Below are positions 1 to 4,923 of a stretch of DNA of 8,578 bases, piece after piece. The position numbers were made by a program, and so were the translations under genes. This stretch comes from Nitrososphaerota archaeon (GTDB lineage Archaea > Thermoproteota > Nitrososphaeria > Nitrososphaerales > Nitrosopumilaceae): positions 1-8,578 of the forward strand of contig JADFLN010000062.1 in assembly GCA_022564385.1 (NCBI GenBank). The letters are read 5' to 3'. The notes below the pieces were generated by a model. The model did no database searches and was not told the origin of the DNA. It worked only from the letters and a program-made list of their open reading frames with translations. Each line of letters begins with the position of its first letter. Positions within the stretch are counted from its first letter, which is position 1.

Positions 1-441
1 AGAAGATCGTGGAGAATGAATATAGTCTATTTTTCTATGCTCGATGTTATTCTTTTTGCATAGTTCTTCCATCTTTCCTCCAGATGAGAATGCAATTAGC
101 GAACAGTCTAGTTTTTTAGCTGATTCTAATATTGTTAATGGCTCTACAGAGTTTCCTGAGATGCTTGTTACAATTACAAGGGTGTTTTTATCCACAGTTC
201 GTGGCAAGAGATATCCCTTTACTAGAGATACATGGACTGGGGTTTTGGATAGAATTGAGGAGAACAGATCTCCGATTGCTCCAGAACCACCCATTCCTGC
301 AAAGACAACATGATTAATGTCATCATATGATATCTCTTCAAATTCTGATTCGTATGCTTCTCTGGCAATTTGAGGCCACATGTCATAGACTTTGTACATT
401 CCACTGGGATCAAATTTTTGTAAATCAGATAGTGTAATCAT
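1..441 (-). CDS. Bifunctional phosphoglucose/phosphomannose isomerase, N-terminal part (runs off the left edge)
   Basis: The minus strand is open from an ATG at 441 to the window edge, giving 147 residues. It begins MITLSDLQKFDPSGMYKVYD and then reads as a SIS (sugar isomerase) domain from about residue 40. Seen directly are the glycine-rich loop GMGGSGAIGD (49-58) and the sugar-phosphate-binding SISGNSVEP (93-101), the variant of the SxSGxTxE signature of this family. In archaea this family interconverts glucose-6-phosphate and fructose-6-phosphate, and also mannose-6-phosphate and fructose-6-phosphate, in the cytoplasm, feeding gluconeogenesis and glycan precursors. Full-length members have about 300-340 residues, so more than half, including the second SIS half and most of the active site, lies outside. 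The start is supported by a TATA-like box at 465-470, about 26 nt upstream, implying a leaderless transcript. This is the one core metabolic gene here and probably marks the island border. Confidence 0.88.
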   Translation of the reverse strand, partial: MITLSDLQKFDPSGMYKVYDMWPQIAREAYESEFEEISYDDINHVVFAGMGGSGAIGDLFSSILSKTPVHVSLVKGYLLPRTVDKNTLVIVTSISGNSVEPLTILESAKKLDCSLIAFSSGGKMEELCKKNNIEHRKIDYIHSPRSS

Positions 442-464
442 AAAGAACTAGATCAGAGTTTGCC

Positions 465-470
465 ATATAA
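465..470 (-). promoter_or_regulatory. Box A (TATA-like) promoter of the isomerase gene
   Basis: The minus strand reads CATTATATGG around here. The TTATAT core is centred about 26 nt upstream of the ATG at 441, the usual archaeal box A to transcription start distance, so transcription would begin at or next to the start codon. Confidence 0.5.
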
Positions 471-508
471 TGATTTTTCATTTTCAAATTGAAAGTTATG
501 TAAATATT

Positions 509-679
509 ATGAGGAGTAGACGGCAAAGTTTTTGGTGTACACATCCAAAATATTCAGGAACTAGACAGATTAAACAATATCAAAGTTTGAAAGAACACAA
601 ACAAAACCAGAAAATACTACAAAAAAATAAAGAATTAATGAAAAAAGATCATCAATCGTTCATGACTTTGACTAGTTAA
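509..679 (+). CDS. Small basic hypothetical ORF (doubtful)
   Basis: An open frame runs from an ATG at 470 or, more compactly, an ATG at 509 to a TAA at 677-679, giving 69 or 56 residues. The product is rich in Lys, Gln and Arg, for example SLKEHKQNQKILQKNKELMK, with one Cys and one Trp near the start, and looks largely helical. I do not recognise it. The 470 start would sit inside the divergent isomerase promoter, so 509 is preferred. No clear box A or ribosome-binding site is seen. It lies 42 bp upstream of the Fic gene on the same strand, where an antitoxin would be expected, but nothing in it resembles a known Fic inhibitor (no inhibitory (S/T)xxxE(G/N) motif). It may be chance reading of A-rich DNA. 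Confidence 0.25.
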   Translation: MRSRRQSFWCTHPKYSGTRQIKQYQSLKEHKQNQKILQKNKELMKKDHQSFMTLTS

Positions 680-721
680 AAAAAAGCAACCTTTAGTAAT
701 TTTTGATACTATACAAAATAA

Positions 722-1150
722 TTGGTTGATAAACAATATCTGATTGATGTTAATAGAAAAATCTTAAAAAAATGGAATGATGAACATACCGAAGATCCTC
801 AAGCAATAGGAACAAGAGCTGAAATTAATAACATTATTTCAATGGTAGAAGAACATGACAAAAGCAAAAACAAGATTGAAGATTTAATTGCAAAAGCAGC
901 ATATCTTATGGCTATTGTTTCATGGGTACAGCCATTTTTTGATGGAAATAAGAGAACAGGCATAATTTCAGCAACTAAATTTCTATATGATAATGGCTAT
1001 GATTTGGACATAGAGAAAGAGGATGAAAAGGAGATTAGAAACCTGTTATATGATATTCAAGACCAAAGGACGAGCCTAGATAATTCAGTTGTAACAAAGA
1101 TCATTTTTTATATTACAAAAAGAATTAGAGTACATGAACCAAGACGATGA
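722..1150 (+). CDS. Doc/Fic-type protein with Gln in place of the catalytic His
   Basis: The 142-residue product matches the compact single-domain Fic/Doc fold in length and layout. The signature is at residues 70-80, QPFFDGNKRTG, against the family pattern HPFxxGNxRT. In active Fic enzymes the His deprotonates the target hydroxyl during AMPylation (in Doc, phosphorylation of EF-Tu). Here that residue is Gln70 (codon CAG at 929-931), while the anion-binding part (Gly75, Asn76, Arg78) is kept. This predicts a weak or inactive enzyme, or a nucleotide-binding role. The start is TTG at 722 because an in-frame TAA lies immediately upstream at 719-721. No Shine-Dalgarno is seen, and A/T-rich sequence including TTTAGTAA at 692-699 sits at box A distance. 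The frame is otherwise intact, so the gene is not obviously decayed. A short ORF overlaps its 3' end. Confidence 0.75.
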   Translation: MVDKQYLIDVNRKILKKWNDEHTEDPQAIGTRAEINNIISMVEEHDKSKNKIEDLIAKAAYLMAIVSWVQPFFDGNKRTGIISATKFLYDNGYDLDIEKEDEKEIRNLLYDIQDQRTSLDNSVVTKIIFYITKRIRVHEPRR

Positions 1151-1229
1151 AAGAATCACAGATAAACTCATTGAAAAATATTCAGGGTTACTAGATGATC
1201 TAGGTTCTGAGAAAAAAGACGATCTATAA
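1134..1229 (+). CDS. 31-residue acidic ORF overlapping the end of the Fic gene
   Basis: An ATG at 1134 opens a frame of 31 codons (MNQDDERITDKLIEKYSGLL and then 11 more residues, stop at 1227-1229) that overlaps the 3' end of the Fic gene by 17 nt in another frame. The product is short, acidic at both ends and probably helical. Such overlaps are typical of translationally coupled toxin-antitoxin partners. Fic regulators of the AntF type or C-terminal inhibitory helices are known, but I see no (S/T)xxxE(G/N) inhibitory motif here, so partnership with the Fic protein is inference only. It could equally be chance. Confidence 0.3.
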   Translation: MNQDDERITDKLIEKYSGLLDDLGSEKKDDL

Positions 1230-1256
1230 CAAATATTTTTGTTCGTAAATTTTTGT

Positions 1257-1332
1257 TAATGTAAAAACATAGTTGGCTATCAGCCAATCTATATTCAAGA
1301 CAATCTAAATCAGTTTTAATAGAAAATTTGAA
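1257..1332 (+). repeat. Dispersed ~75-bp repeat, copy 1, with a hairpin
   Basis: This stretch resembles 6778-6857. Shared parts include TAATGTRAAAACATA at the left end, the core TATTCAAGACAAYCTAAATC, and ATAGAAAAT to the right. Copy 1 contains a perfect 6-bp hairpin, TTGGCT-ATC-AGCCAA (1273-1287), which is shortened in copy 2. Both copies lie just 3' of a plus-strand ORF (ends 1229 and 6772). The function is unknown. It may be a remnant of a mobile-element end or a 3'-UTR/RNA-processing element. Confidence 0.5.
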
Positions 1333-1369
1333 GGAATTTTCATACAGATTTACACATGATACCCAAAAA

Positions 1370-1449
1370 GGTTCTGTCAAGTTATAGGGACAAATACCAA
1401 CTATTTTATCAAATATTATGTTATAACCTTTAGTAATTTAAGACTGAAC
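1370..1449 (+). repeat. Left end of the tnpB element (80 bp, repeated at 7979-8058)
   Basis: These 80 bp match 7979-8058 at 77 of 80 positions (differences in the TATTATGTTATAACC region only). The block contains the left inverted repeat and an A/T-rich stretch with TTTAGTAA (1431-1438), about 26-30 nt before the tnpB start, which is a plausible box A for tnpB. Confidence 0.85.
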
Positions 1450-1463
1450 AACAATTACTAATA

Positions 1464-3407
1464 ATGCCAGAGTTGCAACAGGTAACAAAATGTGTCTGGC
1501 AGTTTCATGATAAAAAAGACGAACTAACAGATGTTTTTGATTATTTCAGATTTTGTACAAATGAGGCCATAAGAATTGGTGATGAAAACAATTTAACCTC
1601 AAGAAATTCCCTACATCATGAATTATACAAAACATTGAGAAATGATTCAAATTTTTATGCCAAATATGTTTATGGTTCTCTCTCAGTTGCAAAGGCAAGA
1701 TTAAAGCTGTACCGTACAACAAAAAAGAAAAAACCAAATGCAACTAGACCATATGTAAAAAGAGACATGATAACACTTGACAACCAATCATTCAAAATTA
1801 TTAACGGATATTTGAGATTCCCGATCAGGGCAAAGCAACATCTCTTTGTAAAACTAGCATCATATGTTCTAGAAAAATTGGAACACACAAAGTTAGGCTC
1901 AATTACCATTACTCCCGAAAAACTCATCATATCTTATTCAAAGGAAATTTTACTCAAAGAACCAAAACACTACCAAGGAATTGACAGAAATCTAGATAAT
2001 GCAACAAGCTATGACAGTACAGGTAAATTTACCATTTACAATCTAAAAAAATCCAACGATATCAAGCAAAAATACATGGAGGTAAAATCTCATCTGAAAA
2101 GAAATGATGTCAGAATCAGAAAAAAACTATTCTCAAAGTATGGAAAAAAAGAGAAAAATAAAGTACACCAATTATTACATAATGTCTCAAAGAAGATCGT
2201 GTCACAAAATCAGGGAATAGTTCTTGAAGACATAAAGGGAATCAGGAAACTCTACAAAAAAGGAAACAGTCAAGGTAAAAAGTTCAGAGGTAAAATGAAT
2301 ACTTGGAGCTATTATGAGTTACAGAGACAAATTGAATACAAGGCTAAATGGAATGGATTACCAGTAAAATATGTAAAGGCATATGGTACCTCATCAAAGA
2401 TGGTTTTCCAAAAAAGTGATATAAATTATATTTGTAATGAATACCTAAATGGCAAATCCGCCAACAAGATTGCAAAAAAATATCATACAAGCCATCCTGT
2501 GATATTGAGAATATTAAAGGAAAATAATATTAAAAAAAGAAATAGAACATACAATATTGACGAAGATTTCTTTGAAACCATAGATTCTGAGGCAAAAGCA
2601 TACTTTCTAGGATTACTGTTTGCAGACGGGTATCATAATGAATCGAAAAACAGAATACAATTAAGTTTACAAACTAAAGACAAGGAATTAGTTTTAAAAT
2701 TTAAAGATGTGTTAAATGCTGAAAATCCCATATTTTTTGACAAGCGTAGAAATGCTACAATACTATCATTTGCCAGTAAAAAAATCAGTAATGATTTGAT
2801 CAATCTTGGTCTGAGACAAAGAAAGACATTTACTTGTAGAGTGCCTGAGATTCCAAAATATCTCATGAGACATTTTGTAAGAGGTTATTTTGATGGTGAT
2901 GGATGTGCTTGTATCAGTAACACTAAAAATAGAAAGATACTTGCCTGTTCTTTTTTAGGAAATAAATCATTTTTAACAAAATTAATTCAACAATTTCCAT
3001 TTGAAATAACTAGTTCGATTCTTCCAAAATCATCAGTATATGAGTTCAAAACATCCAAAAAAGAAACATTGTATTCACTATATTGTTGGTTATATGACAA
3101 TTCCAGTATATTTCTAAGACGTAAATATGAAAAATGGAATCTAGGTTTGCATATAGTATGTGGGATAAAACTAGTTCCCGAAGAGCATCGAATGATGAAA
3201 TGTACCAAATGTAACATCACGATAGATCGTGACATAAACGCAAGTAAGAACATACTTGCTAGAGGATTGAGGTTCGATCCCCACGCACCACAAGTTGAAG
3301 CAATGAAGCAGTTCAAAGATGCAGAGTCGATTGTGGCGAGTCAAAAGGTGACAGAATCGGCGAGTCAACAAAAAGACAAACTGATAGTTTGTGTCCCTGT
3401 AACTTGA
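1464..3407 (+). CDS. tnpB: TnpB-family RNA-guided nuclease interrupted in frame by an HTH-LAGLIDADG homing endonuclease
   Basis: This is a 647-residue composite. Residues 1-312 are the N-terminal and central part of a TnpB nuclease, with RuvC aspartate Asp174 (QGIDRNLDN) and glutamate Glu255 (GIVLEDIKGI). Residues about 313-562 are foreign: a short HTH-like segment (NGKSANKIAKKYHTS), then two LAGLIDADG motifs, FLGLLFADG (Asp388) and VRGYFDGDG (Asp479), the dual-motif layout of a monomeric homing endonuclease. TnpB then resumes with the zinc-binding region (Cys566, Cys580, Cys583) and the third RuvC aspartate in DRDINASKNI (Asp590). All three RuvC acids are kept. There are no intein splicing blocks: only about 70 residues precede the first LAGLIDADG motif, and the downstream junction lacks His-Asn. 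The first zinc-ligand Cys is replaced by His563. TnpB proteins cut DNA guided by an omega RNA from the element's own 3' end, and usually have about 400 residues, matching this one minus the insert. Confidence 0.85.
   Translation: MPELQQVTKCVWQFHDKKDELTDVFDYFRFCTNEAIRIGDENNLTSRNSLHHELYKTLRNDSNFYAKYVYGSLSVAKARLKLYRTTKKKKPNATRPYVKRDMITLDNQSFKIINGYLRFPIRAKQHLFVKLASYVLEKLEHTKLGSITITPEKLIISYSKEILLKEPKHYQGIDRNLDNATSYDSTGKFTIYNLKKSNDIKQKYMEVKSHLKRNDVRIRKKLFSKYGKKEKNKVHQLLHNVSKKIVSQNQGIVLEDIKGIRKLYKKGNSQGKKFRGKMNTWSYYELQRQIEYKAKWNGLPVKYVKAYGTSSKMVFQKSDINYICNEYLNGKSANKIAKKYHTSHPVILRILKENNIKKRNRTYNIDEDFFETIDSEAKAYFLGLLFADGYHNESKNRIQLSLQTKDKELVLKFKDVLNAENPIFFDKRRNATILSFASKKISNDLINLGLRQRKTFTCRVPEIPKYLMRHFVRGYFDGDGCACISNTKNRKILACSFLGNKSFLTKLIQQFPFEITSSILPKSSVYEFKTSKKETLYSLYCWLYDNSSIFLRRKYEKWNLGLHIVCGIKLVPEEHRMMKCTKCNITIDRDINASKNILARGLRFDPHAPQVEAMKQFKDAESIVASQKVTESASQQKDKLIVCVPVT
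2400..3149 (+). other. Homing-endonuclease insert within tnpB (approximate limits)
   Basis: The limits are set by where TnpB similarity stops (after GTSSK, codon 312) and resumes (before IVCGIK, codons 564-569). The insert is about 750 nt, a multiple of three, and begins with an ATG in frame (MVFQKSDINY), as a free-standing homing endonuclease gene might. It interrupts the CxxC knuckle of the TnpB zinc ribbon. It could be an in-frame gene fusion, or an intron-borne endonuclease removed at the RNA level. It is not an intein by its motifs. Confidence 0.65.
3376..3392 (+). other. Hairpin just inside the right end of the tnpB element
   Basis: A perfect 7-bp stem ACAAACT/AGTTTGT with a GAT loop lies inside the last codons of tnpB, next to the right inverted repeat. 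Hairpins near the 3' end of tnpB elements are part of transposase recognition or of the omega RNA scaffold in known IS200/IS605 members. A role here is inference. Confidence 0.4.
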
Positions 3408-3480
3408 CAGAACCAAATTATACACTAAATGTAAAAATCATGTCAACATTAACCCATCATTTTTTTGATTTCAATTTGAA

Positions 3481-3486
3481 TTTATA
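3481..3486 (+). promoter_or_regulatory. Box A promoter of the RelE-like gene
   Basis: TTTATA within GAATTTATACC is centred about 26 nt before the GTG at 3509, supporting a leaderless transcript and the choice of the GTG start. Confidence 0.5.
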
Positions 3487-3508
3487 CCACAACTAGGAAT
3501 CAATTGTT

Positions 3509-3841
3509 GTGAAATTAAGAGCTGTACAAGATGATTTTGTAGATGTGTTAGATGGATTGTCTGATGGCCCGATTAAGACTGCTGTTCAAGACACAATTGC
3601 GGATCTAAAACAGGATAAGATCCTTGGGGAACATGTCAAGAAAAATCAAATTCCTAAATATTACATCACAAGACATAATATTCCAATTCTTTATAGACAT
3701 GCACTTCCAAATAGATGGAGACTGATTTACTCTATTATGGAATTTGAGGTAAAGGGTGAATTGGGAGTTTTGATGCTTGAATTAATGGATCATAATCAAT
3801 ATAACAAGCGATTTGGTTATTACAAGAAAAAATCTGCATAG
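3509..3841 (+). CDS. RelE/ParE-superfamily toxin-like protein
   Basis: The product has 110 residues from a GTG start. The C-terminal half carries the RelE-type core: LYRHALPNRWRLIYSI (61-76), a strand GVLMLELMDH (86-95), then NQYNKRFGYYKKK (96-108). This corresponds to the pattern 'lwRyrl.n.WRLiYti ... vlileild.HkeYdr.FGY' seen in archaeal RelE-like proteins. Members cleave ribosome-bound mRNA, using basic residues and a C-terminal Tyr/Arg. Arg69, Arg71, Arg101 and Tyr104 are candidates here, by position only. The first 50 residues form the two expected helices. The gene is followed 64 bp later on the same strand by a winged-helix gene, with an operator-like repeat array between them. That partner may be the antitoxin or regulator, although toxin-first order is the less common one. 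The gene is intact. Confidence 0.65.
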   Translation: MKLRAVQDDFVDVLDGLSDGPIKTAVQDTIADLKQDKILGEHVKKNQIPKYYITRHNIPILYRHALPNRWRLIYSIMEFEVKGELGVLMLELMDHNQYNKRFGYYKKKSA

Positions 3842-3850
3842 TTGAATTTA

Positions 3851-3892
3851 GTACTTATAAGTATAGTACATATAAGTTATATACTTTATAGT
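3851..3892 (+). promoter_or_regulatory. Three 12-bp repeats at 15-bp spacing (operator-like) upstream of the winged-helix gene
   Basis: GTACTTATAAGT (3851-3862), GTACATATAAGT (3866-3877) and ATACTTTATAGT (3881-3892) start exactly 15 bp apart. The first two differ at one position; the third matches the first at 8 of 12. The first contains the perfect palindrome ACTTATAAGT. They cover the expected box A of the following gene (ATG 3906), so a bound repressor could block TBP. Direct regulation by that gene's product is inference. Confidence 0.5.
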
Positions 3893-3905
3893 GTATAATA
3901 TATTG

Positions 3906-4286
3906 ATGTCTACTGTAAAAACAAAATCAGGTAGAATTGTTTTTTCAAAAGACAATGTTCCAAAAGTGGGGCATGTATCTAAAATAACTGTCAGACATTA
4001 TACTATGGATATTAATTTTAAAAAAGACTTGGATGATTATAATCCTACGCTGAAAAGTGTTCTAAAAGTAGAAGAATTGTTTCAGAAACAAGGTGAATTT
4101 GATTCTAAAAGTCAGTTATCTAGAGCGCTAGGAGGAAGTATGAAGATGCCAGTACTTACTGTTATTCTAAAATATCTAAAATCGTTGGGAAAAGTACTTG
4201 ATAATGAGGATGGTTCCTGGACTTGGATATATGCCAAAGACAACAAGAAACTAAGGAAAAGTTGGAACAAAGCTGTAGATCTGTAA
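3906..4286 (+). CDS. Winged-helix DNA-binding protein, possible partner of the RelE-like toxin
   Basis: The 126-residue product starts at the ATG at 3906; a GTG at 3891 would add five residues but falls in the repeat array. It opens with a short basic N-terminal region (MSTVKTKSGRIVFSKDNVPK). A helix-turn-helix unit follows, in which SVLKVEELFQKQGEFDSKSQ (51-70) leads into the helix pair LSRALGGSMKMPVLTVILKYLKS with a turn at the glycines. The wing is GKVLDNEDGSWTWIYA (95-110), and the tail is basic. I recognise the fold but no named family. Its place directly after a toxin-like gene and behind a phased operator-like array suggests an autoregulating antitoxin or repressor. It could also be an unrelated regulator. 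It converges with the gene at 4316-4753, with only 29 bp between stop codons. Confidence 0.6.
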   Translation: MSTVKTKSGRIVFSKDNVPKVGHVSKITVRHYTMDINFKKDLDDYNPTLKSVLKVEELFQKQGEFDSKSQLSRALGGSMKMPVLTVILKYLKSLGKVLDNEDGSWTWIYAKDNKKLRKSWNKAVDL

Positions 4287-4298
4287 TTCTTTAAAGTA

Positions 4299-4317
4299 AA
4301 GTATTATCAGTATACTT
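4299..4317. terminator. Weak hairpin between convergent genes
   Basis: AAGTAT (4299-4304) and ATACTT (4312-4317) can pair around a 7-nt loop between the two stop codons. It is short and A/T-rich without a strong T run, so a terminator role is tentative. The sequence from 4303 on is duplicated at 8060. Confidence 0.25.
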
Positions 4318-4753
4318 ATGCTTCTATATGATTCTCTAATCTCTTAATTTCGGTTTTTGTCTGTCTTTGTAATTTTCTCAAGTAATGAATTCTGCTGTCT
4401 AACTGTTCTAATTTTATTATATTGATCTCTATTGGTTTGATGTTTAATTTCAATAATTCCTTATCTGCTATTTTTTCAGACACAAAATCAATATTTCTTC
4501 TTATGTTTTGGATTACTGGACTTTCTAGATTGATACTGTATAATTTTGGTTTTGTTGATTTTGGGTTTACATTTATCATACCAATATCTACCAAATCAAC
4601 AAAGTATTTGTAAAATGTAGTCTTTGACATACCTAAATCATCAATGATCTCAGTAGATGTAAATTCATTTTTAGGAAAACCGAGTAAAAAATTTACTATC
4701 TTGATCGTTGGGGATTTACCATATATTCTAAATACAAGATTCGCTTGTTGCAT
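4316..4753 (-). CDS. Winged-helix transcriptional regulator with C-terminal coiled coil
   Basis: The product has 145 residues. The N-terminal half is a winged helix: TIKIVNFLLGFPKNEFTSTE (16-35), the HTH turn IIDDLGMSKTTFYKYFVDLV (36-55), then the wing MINVNPKSTKPKLYSIN (59-75). This is the ArsR/MarR-like layout common in archaeal regulators. The C-terminal third (about 113-143, LEQLDSRIHYLRKLQRQTKT and on) has heptad-like hydrophobic spacing and is probably a dimerising coiled coil. No metal-binding cysteine pair is present. It starts at the ATG at 4751-4753 and is divergent from the interrupted gene at 4826, so it may regulate that gene and itself from the shared 72-bp promoter region. A decayed copy of its last 30 or so codons lies at 8060-8167. 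Confidence 0.7.
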   Translation of the reverse strand: MQQANLVFRIYGKSPTIKIVNFLLGFPKNEFTSTEIIDDLGMSKTTFYKYFVDLVDIGMINVNPKSTKPKLYSINLESPVIQNIRRNIDFVSEKIADKELLKLNIKPIEINIIKLEQLDSRIHYLRKLQRQTKTEIKRLENHIEA

Positions 4754-4783
4754 CAGTAAGCTTCATTTTAATTTGGAGTTGAA

Positions 4784-4797
4784 ACTATAAAAATCAT
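4784..4797. promoter_or_regulatory. Shared divergent promoter region (TATA-like)
   Basis: ACTATAAAAATCAT lies between the divergent ATGs at 4753 (minus) and 4826 (plus), about 35 nt from each, so it could supply box A in either direction. No other TATA-like box is obvious in the 72-bp gap. Confidence 0.35.
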
Positions 4798-4825
4798 AGC
4801 TGCATAAGGTACGATAAGTGTACTA

Positions 4826-4882
4826 ATGAAACGAGAGTTTTCAGATGACCAATTAAAGGCTCAAATCATTACTTATAATTAC
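4826..4882 (+). pseudogene. 5' part of a small gene interrupted by the IS200/IS605 element
   Basis: An ATG at 4826 opens 19 codons (MKREFSDDQLKAQIITYNY), ending exactly at the TTAC target at 4879-4882. Beyond it the frame enters the element and stops at 4917. Joined to 6545-6772 the frame continues without shift, giving a 94-residue protein. I do not recognise the family. The restored product has a charged N-terminus, an aromatic-rich segment (LWDQGAWGQMYTNYP) and a basic C-terminal half. The exact restoration is strong evidence that this is a recently broken gene. Confidence 0.75.
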
Positions 4883-4894
4883 ATGGCGAGAAGA

Positions 4895-4914
4895 CCACCG
4901 TACTTGTACGGTGG
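4895..4914 (+). other. Left-end hairpin of the IS200/IS605 element
   Basis: A perfect 9-bp stem (CCACCGTAC/GTACGGTGG) with a TT loop lies 12 nt inside the predicted left cleavage site. In this family the TnpA dimer binds such subterminal hairpins on single-stranded DNA. Confidence 0.75.
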
Positions 4915-4923
4915 ATGAATCGC

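Larger units (their letters stand above)
1370..3414 (+). mobile_element. Inverted-repeat-bounded transposable element carrying a single tnpB-type gene
   Basis: The element is bounded by 25-bp inverted repeats: the left starts GGTTCTGTCAAGTTATAGGG at 1370 and the right is its complement ending at 3414, with 23 of 25 positions matching and the first 15 perfect. Total length is 2045 bp. The only gene is the 647-residue TnpB/LAGLIDADG protein, whose stop codon lies inside the right repeat. No convincing target-site duplication is seen (flanks end CCCAAAAA and begin AAATTATA). Ordinary IS200/IS605 elements lack terminal inverted repeats. The GGTTCTGT tips resemble ends of IS6-type elements, so the element may be mobilised in trans by a transposase elsewhere; this is inference. 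A solo copy of its left 80 bp lies at 7979-8058. Confidence 0.75.

Noticed and set aside
44..313. Plus-strand ORF of 89 codons at the left edge
   Set aside because: It is the shadow of the isomerase gene, which has clear SIS motifs on the minus strand.
2400..3149. Intein within TnpB
   Set aside because: There is no N-terminal Cys/Ser splicing block, only about 70 residues precede the first LAGLIDADG motif, and the downstream junction lacks His-Asn before Cys. The Hint domain is missing.
1361..3422. Target-site duplication around the inverted-repeat element
   Set aside because: Flanks ACCCAAAAA and AAATTATAC share at most AAA, which is not meaningful in A-rich DNA.
2987..3425. Long minus-strand ORFs opposite the end of tnpB
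   Set aside because: They lie entirely opposite the well-supported TnpB/LAGLIDADG coding sequence and show no recognisable motif.
3851..3892. CRISPR-like or iteron array
   Set aside because: There are only three short A/T-rich repeats with 3-bp gaps and no cas or replication gene nearby; an operator is the simpler reading.
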